From: Otatea glauca
Lineage: Eukaryota > Streptophyta > Magnoliopsida > Poales > Poaceae
Direction of reading: 5' to 3'
Length of the DNA stretch: 64,000 nt
NCBI GenBank assembly: GCA_036346275.1
Contig: JAYEVK010000053.1
Coordinates: 62,001-126,000 of the forward strand
Part shown: piece after piece, positions 48,877 to 61,099 of the stretch
Layout: each line of letters begins with the position of its first letter
How positions within the stretch are numbered: the first letter of the stretch is position 1
Position numbers and translations under genes: made by a program
The notes under the pieces: generated by a model
Told to the model about the DNA's origin: nothing
The model's input: only the letters and a program-made list of their open reading frames with translations
The model's database searches: none

Positions 48877-50264
48877 TTACATGGCGCGCAGGTGCGTTGG
48901 AGTGCATACGTCTATGGTACAAATAGTGATACACATGACCAAACTAACCTCACTACAACTGCAGTACATATGCACCTTTTGGAATGAAATGGCATGGTGT
49001 GCATAGATATAACAAGTCTTTTCACCAACAAACCCTAATGTGAAAATGGGAAATTGCATGGGCTTTGTCATCACGCATGTGTGCGGAACAACAATGGAGC
49101 ACTTCCAACGGGTGTCCCACTTAGGTTGGTATGCGTAGACTCGCCATGGACATCCTTCTATTTCGCATTTCACATCATACACACGAAAGACAGACTTTAC
49201 TACCTTAAGGGCCTGTTTGTTTCTGCTTTGGATTCTCTAAAAGCTGATTTTGGATTGTGGTTGCAGAGAAGCTAATTCTCCAAAAGCTAGAATCAAAAAG
49301 CACATATGAAGTGGATTGTGGATTCTAGTGTATATGGGTGGGCTGGATTGTGAAAATCGATTCCTAGAATCAGGCTATTTGTTTTTTATTCTAATTTTGG
49401 GGTCAGAATCTAGAATCAAAAACTAAAACAAACAGGCCTTAAATTTCATCCTCAAGGACAGAGCGTAGAACTTGACTGCTTCCTGCACCTTCTCCTTACT
49501 TTTGTATAGCGCTCCTTGCCTGACCTCATTCTGCTCATATTTCCATACCACCCGTTCGCCTTCACCCACTACCAGTTTGTCAAAATTGTATGTGTTCCAC
49601 TCCAACGTAACACCCCTATCATGTTCACCTTGGTCATCATCAGAACCTTCATTATCTGACAATGCCTTGTACTCACGATCTTCAGCCTCTATTCGTCCCA
49701 CCAAGGCTTCGATATGTTCACATTCATCTGCAATGCCCATAGGCTCCTGCATCTTCGGCATAGGAAGATCTATAGTCCCAACTTTAGCAGACTCATTATT
49801 GCCTGCCCCTTCTCGGCTAACGAAGCATGGCTTACTATGGCTAGACTGCTCAACTTTGTCGACATCATCACCAATAGTTTTTTCATGCATCACTTGTACC
49901 GTACGGACTATCATGAATACTTGGGCCAATAAAACTAGCGGCCATCATCACTCCTCATCAGTCTCACATACGAGCTCCACAACTTTGACCTCTTCAATTC
50001 CACTAATTCTTAATAGGTGCATTGCCGTCCACAAGTAGCAACACCATACAACTTCATATGATGCAGCGCATGGTCCAACGAGAATAATTTGTACAACCAT
50101 CTCATGGTGGTGCCCCATGGACATTTCTTTGCACATGACATACTGGCCGTTGCATATGGAAAATGAACCAATTCAACCCGTTTTGTACCCATATGTGAAA
50201 CTCCTTCCCAATAGTGTATTGTAAATTTCACTCGCTCATCCATACCTACTGATAATTTCGTCAA
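48877..50264 (-). pseudogene. MuDR-like transposase, N-terminal part, split by a MITE
   Basis: Read right to left: 50264-50010 (MDERVKFTIHYWEGVSH, an N-terminal domain), 49929-49444 (an acidic linker with DNEGSDDDQGEHDRG, then YKSKEKVQEAVKFYALSLRM), the MITE at 49209-49439, then 49205-48877 (VYDVKCEIEGCPWRVYAY, CSIVVPHTC). These are the DNA-binding N-terminal features of MuDR-type transposases, with the C...C...H...C pattern in the last block. Removing the MITE and one TAA restores the frame. The DDE catalytic core is missing. Confidence 0.75.
49209..49439. mobile_element. Tourist-like MITE (PIF/Harbinger type) in the MULE transposase
   Basis: The ends GGGCCTGTTTGTTT and AAACAAACAGGCCT are inverted repeats of about 14 bp, flanked by the 3-bp duplication TAA (49206-49208 and 49440-49442). 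Length is 231 bp. The body has inverted GGATTCT/AGAATC words and no coding capacity. The 3-bp TWA-type target site and the GGCCTGTTTG terminus fit the Tourist class. Confidence 0.88.
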
Positions 50265-51167
50265 ACCAATTGGCTGTTAACAAGGTCTGCTCATTCAAAC
50301 ATATAGATACATAAGTACACTGTTTGGTGCTATTGCACAATAGCATACTAAAAGCGCTATTAATACATCTAACTATCGTATTTATTTTTCTAAAATTAAT
50401 ACGTGCAGTTCAACTAACTACTAATAATGGACCATACGAAAACTATTGCTACTATTTCTTATGGACTACTAATTGAAATTAATTTTATCAAACTACATAA
50501 TCGATAAATATATTATCTAAATTACATCTTATTCTACTACTACGTAAATAACGATAAATTCTTTAAAATCAATCGATGCACTACAACTAACTGATACCAT
50601 GAACTACTCAAAATAAAAACATGTCTAACATAAATTGCAACTACATTTCTATTTTTTTCTATTTACTAACCTACCATATCTAAAAAAATACTTTAAAAAT
50701 AAATAACTCACCTCTAAAATAGAGCCCTCCTCTTCTTCTCCTTCTCCAGTTCTCCTACTCTTCCCTTTTCCTCTTCTTTTCTCTTCCTTTCCTCGTTCTT
50801 TTCTCTTCCTCTCTCTTTTCTCCTTCTATTGACTCAACTTGAATGGCGACAGAGGCCAACCGGCGCGGCCGATTTAAAGCCTGGCACTGTGACAGAGGGC
50901 AGGGATTCCTCTGTCACTATTTCAAATGTCGATTGGTCCACTCTATCGCCAATTTGTTTGGCGACAAGCTCTATCGCCAAATGAAACGATAACAGTGCCT
51001 ATGTGGCAAACTGTCAACGGTTCGTTTGGCGACATAGTCTCTATTGTCTTTTGACTCTGTCACCATTTTTCCATTTTAAATGATTACAGAGGCATACTTT
51101 TTTTAAAAAAAAATAGCCTATTAATTATGTAGATTGAACAACAAAGATATTATTGTAAAAAAATCCC

Positions 51168-53400
51168 ACCTAAATTGGGTCGGAGTGACAAGCGAATCGC
51201 AGGAGTCGAACTCGGCCAACAAGGTGCATGGACATGGGCATAGTGCTACTGGCTGTCAAGCTTAACGAGTTATTATCGAACTTCTTTCAAAATTAATATA
51301 GTTCGATATATATTTATTTTATTTATTATTTAAATAATTATTTCAAATACGAGCTGACGAACCACCCCGTTAACCTTTTCTTCGGTTGAAACAGACACAT
51401 CTCAATTTTGAACCGTTAACCCTTCCGAGCTTTTTTTTGGTGCAGCGCAGTTGCTCGTGCACCGGTCGAAATCATTGCTCGTTGGACCCACAAGCCTCTG
51501 CGCCGCCCATTCAAACCGATCCCGACAACAGTAGATTAGTCTCGTGTAGTCATCACTTGATCAGGATCGACGCCCCTGTTGTGTCAAGAAACAATGGCTA
51601 GCAAGTGTTCACTAAAATCTAATAATAAGCTATACTATTCAGCTCTTACGCATAGCATCAGAAATACTCCCGGTACCTCACGACATCAAAGTTTCTTTGT
51701 CTCGTTGATTATAGTTACATGTATAGATGACCAACTCTTCCTGCATTCGAGAAAAAGGCAATGTAAGCACTCCCTCGCTCGATACAAAACTCTAGTGGGT
51801 GCAAATTAAACTTGGGTGGCAGACTCGCAATAGCAAGTTCGGCCTCGCAGTGTTGCCATTTGCCAACATGAAAAGGGCCAGTGTAGCACAGTGAAGATGC
51901 ACCGGCCACTGACAATACCAGCCCAACAAATTGGACTTGCTTCTCAACCGTATGGGCCGCATCTACCTCAGACCAGTTAAATTCCCATCAGTTCTGGAGC
52001 GTGTGTGCACTACGTCATGCTGTCCAAGAGTTGGTGTGCTTTCACCATGGCCTCTCTCTTTTCCAAGACAAGCCAATTTCTCGTGTACAACAGCAAGAGC
52101 AAACAAAATTACAAGCTTAGCCTAATCACACCCACCATCCCAAGTTACTTTCAGAATTCCTTCGGAATTTGAGTGATGGTAAATATATCCTTTTTTTTGT
52201 TTGCCATTGCTTCTGGACTTGTCCGATCTTTTTGTCCAATGTAATTTTCTCGTGTCCAAACTACCCCATCTGCAAATCTCTGCAGACATATTATAGACAC
52301 ATCTTTTCACCTCTCACACGTTTCTTCAAACCAACAACAGAAAAAAATGCTGCAAATTTCAACGGTAAACTGGGCAGCTGGGAGCTCTCAATTTGTATGG
52401 CTACAGTTTCAGAAAATCTACCAACTCACCGGATTACCAATAAACCTGTAACTAAGCGAAGAACTAAAATGAAAAAAAAAAGCGCATATGTTACTGTTTG
52501 CTTTAGAATAGCATACTACTTTAAATCCTACTACTATCTTACCTCACAAATCACAGCACCACAATCTGACAAATGCAGATAATAAGAAGTTACTCCCAGA
52601 TAACATGATGCACCGCAGTAAAACTCAGTGTCTGACCGATGAAGAGCAAGAGAAAACAAGATCACATACCCTGATCTCAGGTTAGGATTTTCAAATAAAT
52701 ACACTAATCCATTCAATTATTTACGAATTCCAAAATTCTTTTATAAAAATAGAAATCATTAAAAAAAAGCACAGCTCAAAATTGTAAAAATCTAAAAAAA
52801 CGACACAAACTTTTATGATAAAAGTAGAACAGACCAAGAATAAAAAACATACCACAAAATAAAAGACAAGATCTACCCTGATGCAAGCCAACCACCATTC
52901 CATTGACTGTGACTGAAGGAACCGGGGGCGTCAATGCAAATGGCTCGTTTATTCTGTGAGTATATTTCAAAGCACTTAAATCAAAGCAAATTCTTTGACT
53001 CATGTTTTTCCAAAAGTGAGCTCAATCGAGACACATAAAAATGAAGGTGAATATGAATGAATGTTTACAGGGTTGTTGATGCGCATCCAGGGAAGGCTTT
53101 GCACGGAGCCAGCGTGAACAGAACTGCTGCCAGCGGGAGTCAGAGAAGATCAGATCGTGCCAATCAACTGCTGTATACTACGTGAGGCATGCAGCAATGA
53201 TAGGTTGAATTTAAAGACAAAAATAGAGAAATTTTAAGAAATCTCCATCTGCATCTTATATAGTATATACTAGACAGTGACGAGCAACACTGTGCCGGAT
53301 GAATTTCAAATGAGTGTTCAAATGGCAAAACCAATCATCATTGTGGCCGTAATTTTTCCTTTGGTGAAAACAAGAAAAGGCTAAGAAAAACCGAAATAAT
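51168..53400. other. Low-copy DNA, no gene recognised
   Basis: Mixed AT-rich sequence. Short open frames (for example 52169-52582 plus and 51715-51915 minus) have no family signature and lack supporting splice or codon pattern. It may include the promoter side of an unseen gene. Confidence 0.35.
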
Positions 53401-53403
53401 CAT

Positions 53404-53705
53404 AATTTTAGAATTCATGAAGAGTCTTTTCACATAAACGGGAATGAGAAAAAAAATTCAGAAAATTGATGGGTTTTTTCACAAAACATGGATTCAGGAT
53501 AGGATATGGGAGGGATTTTCGAAACCATGGTTTTTTTTTTTGCAAAAAGGCTAGGTCCAAATCTAGACGCAATTTTCTAGAATCATGAGACCTTTTCTGC
53601 AAAAGAGCCAGTGCAGAAGCTCCCCCAAATTTTGCAGAATCAGGAGGTTTTTTTGCAAAATAGCCGACCGAGGGGGTTTTCATAAATTCGCTGATGTGGC
53701 CCCAT
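53404..53705. repeat. Degenerate ~60-bp repeat, about 4-5 units
   Basis: Units share TTTTTTTGCAAAA(A/T)AG(G/C)C and CA(G)AATCA(T/G)GAG words separated by about 55-65 bp. The 105-codon minus-strand ORF across it is an internal repeat (FAKKP, LLQKRS, FLQKKKP, FVKKP) and is not taken as a gene. Confidence 0.6.
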
Positions 53706-53992
53706 CCGGTACATGCCGATTCCACCCGCTTTATGATAAGTAATATAGATAACAGTAAGATATGTTGTACTTATTGCTATTGTTTGCTAATGCTAACTTA
53801 TATGCTTCTACCAAACGTTCTATCAAATTGAAAGGATGATGAGTACTACCCTTCTTTCAGAAGTGCAATAAATACATCTATTTCAAGTACGTATGGTGTA
53901 TATATTCAAGACATTGCATGATGTAAATTAGGGTGTTAGTTCTAAGACTGTTATGTCATTCTGTAACTACAAAACTTCTTGCTTCTCTCCTA

Positions 53993-54249
53993 TTCCCTCC
54001 GATCAAAAATACATGACATTTTAGTATGCATGCAGTTAAATTTTTAAAACTTTGGCTATTACTATCTTTTTAAATATTTAAATAGAATACATGAAAATCA
54101 TATGTATAGATCTGTCTCAAAATGTTCTTTTATAATATTATAATTTTATTGGGTTTTATAAATGTATTATAACATAAATTGGTGATCAAAGTTGTGTTTT
54201 GAAGACCGTATCGATATTCAAAATGACATGTATTTATGACCAGTGGGAG
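53993..54249. mobile_element. Stowaway-like MITE (Tc1/Mariner type)
   Basis: The left end TTCCCTCCGATCAAAAATAC and the reverse complement of the right end CTCCCACTGGTCATAAATAC are inverted repeats of about 30 bp continuing into ATGTCATTTT. TA dinucleotides flank both ends (53991-53992 and 54250-54251). Length is 257 bp, AT-rich and noncoding. It lies about 0.9 kb upstream of the MYB start. Confidence 0.88.
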
Positions 54250-54251
54250 TA

Positions 54252-55183
54252 TAACGGAAATGCATAAATATTATACGAAAAAGTCCACATAACATTCTAA
54301 ACTTTGATCGAACGTCTGCTTGGCACTCTGAACTATGAAACCAAATATTTAACCCCTAAACTTTGCAATCGGTTCAAATAACACTCGTATAGTGGTATTG
54401 CTCGTGTGCATGATGAGTGAGCAGTTTTTTATGTAGGATGATGACATATTGATCAAGTTTAGCTGAATGACAGGTGGAGCTTACAGGGGTTTTTCTTCCA
54501 AATCGAAATTGGAAGCATGATTAGGAACTCAGCGGGGGAGAAGCAAATGTGGGCCCCATCGTTCATTGACCTAACTTGGCCAGTGTGTCATCCTAAATGG
54601 CAAAACCGCCCACTCATTACGCCACATGAGCAATATCACTTTACAAAACCAAGTCAATGTGTTTTGTTTTATATATATATATATATATAGTACAGCACGA
54701 TTTTTACACTCTATATCGCTGTCTATATACATATATGTGTGTGAAAGATAAGCGCACAGCTCAAACAACAGAAAATGCAAGTGCAGTTATTCAAATGAAA
54801 AACAGTACATGAACCCATGGAACCAGATCAGCTAATAAGACTACACTAAAGCCCAATGGTACAAAAAGACCAGGTTCACGGACGAGGCCCGCAGCAAATG
54901 ACGATGGCCGCAAGATGGAGATTCTAATCCAAGGGAAACAACAATTAGAAAGAAAGCAACCCAGATCACACCACCGCAAATTAAACCATATTTTATTACT
55001 ATCACACGCAGCCACCTTTTTCCATTCCAATAATACACCTCATCTCTCCTGCCGGCCTTTTGAGCACATAAACACACCACCCTCACCGTCATCATGCTTA
55101 ACCAAGTTTAGGCCCTAATCAACGCTTTCTTCCTTCCACCCCTCACAAGAGAGCCCCAAAGTAAGAAGAGGAAGGATAGCGCC
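54252..55183. other. Upstream region of the MYB gene
   Basis: 54285-54600 has the CTAAACTTTGATCG and CCCCTAAACTTTGCAATCGG phrases of a common grass repeat. A (TA)n microsatellite is at 54671-54689. 54690-55183 holds the probable promoter and 5' UTR; no TATA box is certain. Confidence 0.4.
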
Positions 55184-56395
55184 ATGGGGAGAGCTCCGTG
55201 CTGCGACAAGGCGAGCGTGAAGAAGGGCCCATGGTCGCCGGAGGAGGACGCCAGGCTCAAGTCCTACATCGAGCAGAACGGCACTGGCGGCAATTGGATC
55301 GCCCTGCCGCAGAAGATCGGTATGTGCTCATCACAATTGCCATGCACAATCGATCCCGTAGTGACGGTAGTAGTAGCAGTAGTAGTAATAGAAGGAAGCT
55401 AATTAAGCGCATACCCTTGTGTGCCTGGTGCTTGTGCAGGGCTGAAGAGGTGTGGAAAGAGCTGCCGCCTCCGGTGGCTGAACTACCTCCGGCCGAACAT
55501 CAAGCACGGCGGGTTCTCGGAGGAGGAGGACAGGATCATCCTCAGCCTCTACATCAGCATAGGCAGCAGGTACTAGTAAGCTAGTTAGTTCAGTAGGTCT
55601 CACTACCCGTCTTGTCCCTTCTTTTATCAACTCAACTGTAGAATTAGCTGCAACCTGGTAGCTATAGGCAGGCACATGGGTGTGGTACAATCTATGATCT
55701 GAACAGACCATGCATGCTATGGGCCTAGGTGGTCGATAATAGCGGCGCAGCTGCCGGGGAGGACGGACAATGACATCAAGAACTACTGGAACACGAGGCT
55801 CAAGAAGAAGCTCTTTGGCAAGCAGTCGCGCAAGGACCAGAGGCAGCAGCAGTTCGCGCGCCAGGCAGCCAACGACGGGCAGAAGCAAGAAGCAAGCAGG
55901 GATGCAAACGGAACCAATGGCTTGGCCGCTGGTGCTTACCATTGGCACCAGCAGGCCATGGCCGTGCCGGTGCACCCGATGCCAGGTCCAATGATGGAAG
56001 GCAGTCGGATGGGAGACCATGTGGACGAATCAATCAGGAAACTTCTGTTGAAGCTAGGAAGCCCTTTCGCAGCCCTGCCGGCTCCGCCGTGCGTTCCTCC
56101 ACCAATGTACGAGGAAACTCCAAGCTTCGTGGTGCCATCGGTGCACGCCGCTCCGCTCAACGAAGGTGGCATGCAGTGTTCCAGCGCGCTGCCGGCGCTG
56201 GAGCTGGATGAGAACTTCCACTTCAATCAGGTAAAGCTGGACGGGCTCGATTGCTTTTTCGGAATGGGCGACCAGGGCATGGGGTGGAATGAGGTGAGCC
56301 CCTTGGTTTGCCCTAGCAATACTGTGGCATCCAGCTCCCATGGGATGCAACAGTACTGCCTTGTTGAGGAGCCGGTTGACCTTGGGATGCAGTAG
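55184..56395 (+). CDS. R2R3-MYB transcription factor, MYB36/68/84-like (subgroup 14), 3 exons
   Basis: It is predicted to be a nuclear DNA-binding regulator. Subgroup 14 members control endodermal differentiation (MYB36) and axillary meristem or root traits (RAX, MYB68/84). Exons: 55184-55319, 55440-55569, 55729-56395. The 130-bp second exon and both intron positions are the standard R2R3-MYB pattern, and phases give 310 residues. R2 has Trp at 17, 38 and 58; R3 has Phe71, Trp90 and Trp109. NGTGGNWIALPQKIG in R2 and LPGRTDNDIKNYWNTRLKKK in R3 place it in subgroup 14, nearer MYB36/68/84 than RAX1. The C-terminal part is low-conservation, with ESIRKLLLKLGSPF at about 210-223 and an acidic tail. 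ATG 55184 starts MGRAPCC, the usual N-terminus. The gene looks intact. Confidence 0.95.
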
Positions 56396-59300
56396 CTATA
56401 TATCGGTTTGTGTTTTCACGTACATGCATGATTGTGGTGTAAATTTGTAGCACTCACGGGGGAATGGTGAAAGATGAGAGCTTCTTTGAATTAAGAGCAG
56501 TAAGGTCTCTCACCACTCCTACATGAGAGATGCCTGGTTTTCAGGTGTCTTTATGTGAGTCTTGTCTTGAAATGGTATTTTCTTCTCTACTTTGGCTTAC
56601 TTCCTTACAGAAACATTTACAATTTTAGGTTGTACGGATTGCATTGTTCTGTTACTTCAGTTGATGTGTATCTGGTATTTGTACTGAGTACTGACCCTAA
56701 AGGCAAGAAATTTGTTTTGTGTGTTCCCTAACGGCATAGATATAGTTTACTTACAGCATCTGCAAGGTTTGCCCAATTTTGGTAAAAAAGACATGATCTA
56801 TACTTCATGTGATATTAAGGAACTTACTAAGGCTGCCTACAGAATCCCCTAGTATGCAAAGTTAAGAGAAAAGTGTTAAATTTTTAAGGAGCATGACATA
56901 TATGATACGAAATCACTTAACATTTTTTGTCCACAATTCTCTCTACTTTTCTGCACTCGGATATTCGATCTAGGCATTTTTTGGCAATAGAGAATTACAA
57001 ACCTAGTCGTGTTCTTGAAAATTTTATGAACTTAGTGGAATAAGATTGTTTCTTTGATGATACAAAAGATTGTGATTTAATCTGTGTAGAGTTGCTCTCA
57101 TGTTGTGTTAATATATCTTTATGTTGAGAAATAAAATTGAAGTGTAGGAGTGTAAATGATGAAATGGGCACTTCCTTTCTCTAGCCGTCATGTGCAATGA
57201 TAAAAAGTTTGCTTCTATTTCACTTGTTTGATTCCGTACATTGCATTTCCAGTGTTCATACTGGAAATGGCACACTACTACTTGTCACTAGACAATTTAG
57301 TATAGCCTTAAACTCTTCCCGAGCAAACTATATATAGTCATTGCTTGACTTTTGTCTTAAATGATTAGCTGTCACTGGGAGGGGGAAAAAATCCATACCA
57401 CCCCTCCTGCCCCCGGGTACCATCAAAACTGTATTATATAGCAGTATGCTCTTTCCTACGACCAAGAAAAATACCAGCTCAACAAACTAGTGTCTAAAAA
57501 AAGTGAAAACTCAACAGACTTCATCATTGACACCACACACATTGTTCTAGAGATAACAGCTTTAGATGTGGGGATTGCTTATCCATGCATATTAATGTTT
57601 GCATTAGATGAAGTAACGAGTGTGCTGTTTAAGGAGTTCCTAACATGTAAGAAAACGAGAAGACATAAAATGAGTAATTCTACAAACCTGCCACAGAGAT
57701 ATGTTTGATTAACAACAGAGCTGCAAATTGCCACCATTATAGTTTCTGCTTGTTATATGTGAATCTCAAATTGCCGAAGATATGTTCACGAAGAGTTGAA
57801 TAAACAGATGAGAAATCGGATAGCTCCCCACATTTGGATCTCCTTTGATTGATATATTTTGGTAATTTAAAGAAGTCACATGGATCATTCAATGAACAGG
57901 ACTTTATTTTCATTGGTATTATATTAATCAGAAAATTCCAGGTTAATTGCACATGGCCTAGGTATGTTACTTATTTGGTAAAAGAAGCTCATAGTTCAAA
58001 CCAGAAAGAGGCTAAGTCTATATGATAATTAGGAGGCCTCAAGGCCAAACAAGTCCATTATTAGTTAGAAAGAAATAGTATAGTACAAAATGTGCCTGAG
58101 AAGAGTCAAGGAGGTTAATTCATAGTCCAAGCTGGACATAAAGGAACTTGTATATCAACAAAGAAGTCAATGTTGCTTTGGTTACCTAACCTCTAATTAT
58201 TAGGTGAGCTATAGGCATGTTTTAAAATGATAAGTTGATGGGACAAAAGTCATCTCATCTGTTAGTAGCATTTGGTGTGTGACAAGAAACATCTTTGAAT
58301 TGAATTTATGGGTTAAGTCAATCAAAAACAGCCATCAGTTGGTATTTCCTCTCAATTTTCATTGTACAATGTCAGATATTTTACTTCTTGATGTAAACAA
58401 TTTCCCCATAATAAGTTGATTTATCATCTCATGACCTATGTATATATCTTGCCATTAGGTAGGCATTCATTTTCCATCATATTCTATTATGAAACGATCT
58501 TAAGATACAATACTTTAACTGACTACAATCACCTCGTGGCTAGCTTGTCAAACGTGATCAATGATTAGTTACTTGTTAACTTGGTGAGCACGGTCACAGC
58601 CCATCTTTAGACACATCCATATTGAAGTGCACCTGCTGTAGCTGCTCAGTATCAATTGATAGTTTGATACCCGACACCTAACACCTGCACAAACGGAGCC
58701 TTATTTACTTTTCATCTTGAGAAATAACCAAATGCTATGCCAGATTATGTTACAAAATTCTTATGCGAAACCTATTATCTTTGATTGAAAAAACAGCACA
58801 TATGCATAAACTATGTTCCAAGGAATTCAACAAGATATGCTTGTCAACAGTAAATCTTTTTCCTCCTATCTAAAACATTAATTAGTACCATACTTTGATT
58901 CATTACGAGCTTTAGACATCATAATTTGTACAAGAATTTCCAACAAATGTGACTAATCACAACGTCCACTTTGTCATAAAGTGAATGGTCAATGGGTAGC
59001 GTAAGATAGATGCACCAAAGATACGGACAACTAATCCTACATGTTACGTAAGCAGTGTCATTGCAGGGAATTTACAGGCACACACACTGACTTGGCTGAT
59101 CACCTTCTTTAGAGTCTGCAAGTAAAGGCTGACACTGCAGATAATGAACATACAATGTCTGTCCCTCTTTGGTAGGCAAGAGGTTTACTGAGGAAACATA
59201 GAGATAAAATGTGCTAAGTGAACAAGAAATGTCATCTCGTATAACAAAACATGTTTAGGTTAGAAAGTTAGTTTGGTTAATGGCATTTGTAGTTGAATTT

Positions 59301-60300
59301 CGAACACACCAACAACCACAGTATAGTTCATTCTAAGGGCATGTATTTGCAGTCGGAGAGGATACCTCTTGACTTAAATACAGCATTTCTGGAGTAAATC
59401 GTAGGGTTACTATAATTCCAAACACTATTAATTTGTTTTGATGATGCCAAGCCTTCTTCCATCAGCTAGGGCCTTACATGCAAGCTAAGCTCTCTCAACA
59501 CGCATGGCCTAAATTAAATCAAATACTCTCTCCTTCCACCCTTCAAAAGTTATCATTTACTTGTTTAGTTAGGCGAAAAACAACCCGCCATAAGAAAACG
59601 AAATGAATTCGTTTCTATAAATACTGTTAATAATACACTGATCACTACAGTCTATATACTATATATATAATAGTATATGGTATTGGCTGTTTGAGTTATT
59701 GCGTCTTTCTTTTCTCATTGAGGCATTTCAGCTAAATGCTAAACCTTTTGTTTACAGGAGAATGGGAACAGATGCTGCCTATATAACTTTTTTGGCTAGG
59801 TCGCTAGAATTAGGGGGCAATGCATGTTGCTTCTAGGGATGGCTACCTTAAACTGTTAGGCACAAACTGTTAGGCAGTGATTGCTTGGTTACTTATTACA
59901 ACATAGTTTCAGTGAATCAATACCAAATAGGGGGATGGTAACTAGTTTGAAAAACAATATAGGTAAAAGTATAATCGAATCAATCAATTAGGAAAGGAAG
60001 TGTTAAGCCGACATGGATGTGCTTTCTGCAAACACGAAATTGTCGTGTAACAAATCAGGGGCCCTGAAGTTTATAACAAGAACCTCCAGCAAACAGGAAT
60101 GTATAACAAGATAAGCTACACGCATAACAAAAAGAACACGCGAGCTACCCAAAATTCAGTATAAAAACCATGACTGTGGCTGTAAAGTGGTGAGAATATC
60201 CCTGCCCAACTAGGTTTCTGCTAGAAAGAGCGCCTCGCAAAACGTCAAGTATTCACAACTTGATGGCACATGCCGTCAACACAGCCGAGTTAATTTATTT
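56396..60300. other. 3' flank of the MYB gene and low-copy intergenic DNA
   Basis: The MYB 3' UTR follows the TAG at 56393. The rest is AT-rich, without recognised genes or clear transposon ends; short open frames (for example 57490-57708 plus) have no family signature. Confidence 0.4.
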
Positions 60301-60415
60301 CGTAGCCAAGTATTGCCTGCACCTGAAACAAGAGCTAAACAACCAACACCGTGATGTTATAGTACTGAAGAAATCTGAGAAGGGATCATTGTTTATAGCA
60401 TGACAGGGACAGTCA

Positions 60416-61013
60416 CTAAGATAGATTGTGATGTTGCTTAACTTTTCTGAAGCTAAGACGAAAGGTTTTAATCTTGCGGCGTCCTCCCCCTCTGCATAAT
60501 CTATTGTACCTAAGTAGGTCGTAATTAATTAGTGATTGACACAGGGTAGCCACTTTATTAACTTGTTGATTATTCCATTACAAGAGGAAGATGTCGGGCT
60601 GGCTCTGATTATGTTGTCCAACGAAGGATAAAGAATAATCGTAGTAACCTTACTGACTATCTTCTTCCATATGACTCCATTCTCAATAATTAATTGTGCA
60701 TCTGCTTCTATTTTATTTGGATGACAAAGCAATTACCTCTTGACAGGAAAGAAAAGGCAGTTACGATTGTCGTTGAACGATCACATCATATAAAGATAAT
60801 GAAAGGAGAAAGTGAGACGCAACATTATGCAGCATATGAAACAACTAGGAAAGATGTTATAAAGCTCAAGTATTAAGACATTGTTCGCGTAACAGGAAGT
60901 ATGTACCACCTGTACAGCCCTCACATTTCTCACAAGTTCCACGAGGGGGATCCATTCTTCGAACAGGAATTGCTAGTGTGAGCTGATGGGTTCTATCCTC
61001 AATCGCTGTGTTC
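60416..61013 (-). CDS. Candidate exons of an unrecognised small Cys/Arg-rich gene
   Basis: Two minus-strand exons join in phase: 61013-60910 (acceptor ...GTAG, donor CAG/GTGG), reading AIEDRTHQLTLAIPVRRM then DPPRGTCEKCEGCT, and 60489-60416, reading GGRRKIKTFRLSFRKVKQ and ending HHNLS stop. The CEKCEGC motif suggests a metal-binding knuckle and the tail is basic. A possible first coding exon, 61615-61535 (MKRGSNLVPKEQ...), has a GTATGT donor, but its phase does not fit directly. The probable 5' UTR exon at 63897-64000 may belong to the same transcript. I do not recognise the protein. The acceptor at 60489/60491 is ambiguous. Confidence 0.3.
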
Positions 61014-61099
61014 CTACATTAATGCAATTATGGAATGTACATATTTAGAAAGGAGATTTGTTATGCTTATAAATTAAATGAATGAAATACTGTTGATTC

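Larger units (their letters stand above)
47082..51167 (-). mobile_element. Mutator-like element (MULE) with long degenerate terminal inverted repeats
   Basis: The left region 47082-47400 and the reverse complement of 50880-51167 align over about 250 bp. Both begin GGGA followed by A/T-rich sequence, then TTCAAT..., TACATAATTAATA, a poly-A/T run, GCC(T/C)(C/A)TGTA and GACAGAG-type words. Between them, on the minus strand, lie the N-terminal part of a MuDR-like transposase and a GRF-like zinc-finger ORF. The catalytic domain was not found. No 9-bp target duplication was seen, so the outer limits are approximate. Confidence 0.65.

Noticed and set aside
51000..51167. 9-bp target duplication for the MULE
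   Set aside because: Bases next to the inferred ends (GTTTCTTTA at the left, ACCTAAATT at the right) do not match; the ends may be degraded or slightly misplaced.
53408..53725. 105-codon minus-strand ORF with FAKKP/LQKRS repeats
   Set aside because: It is a read-through of a degenerate 60-bp repeat; no start context, splice support or homologue recognised.
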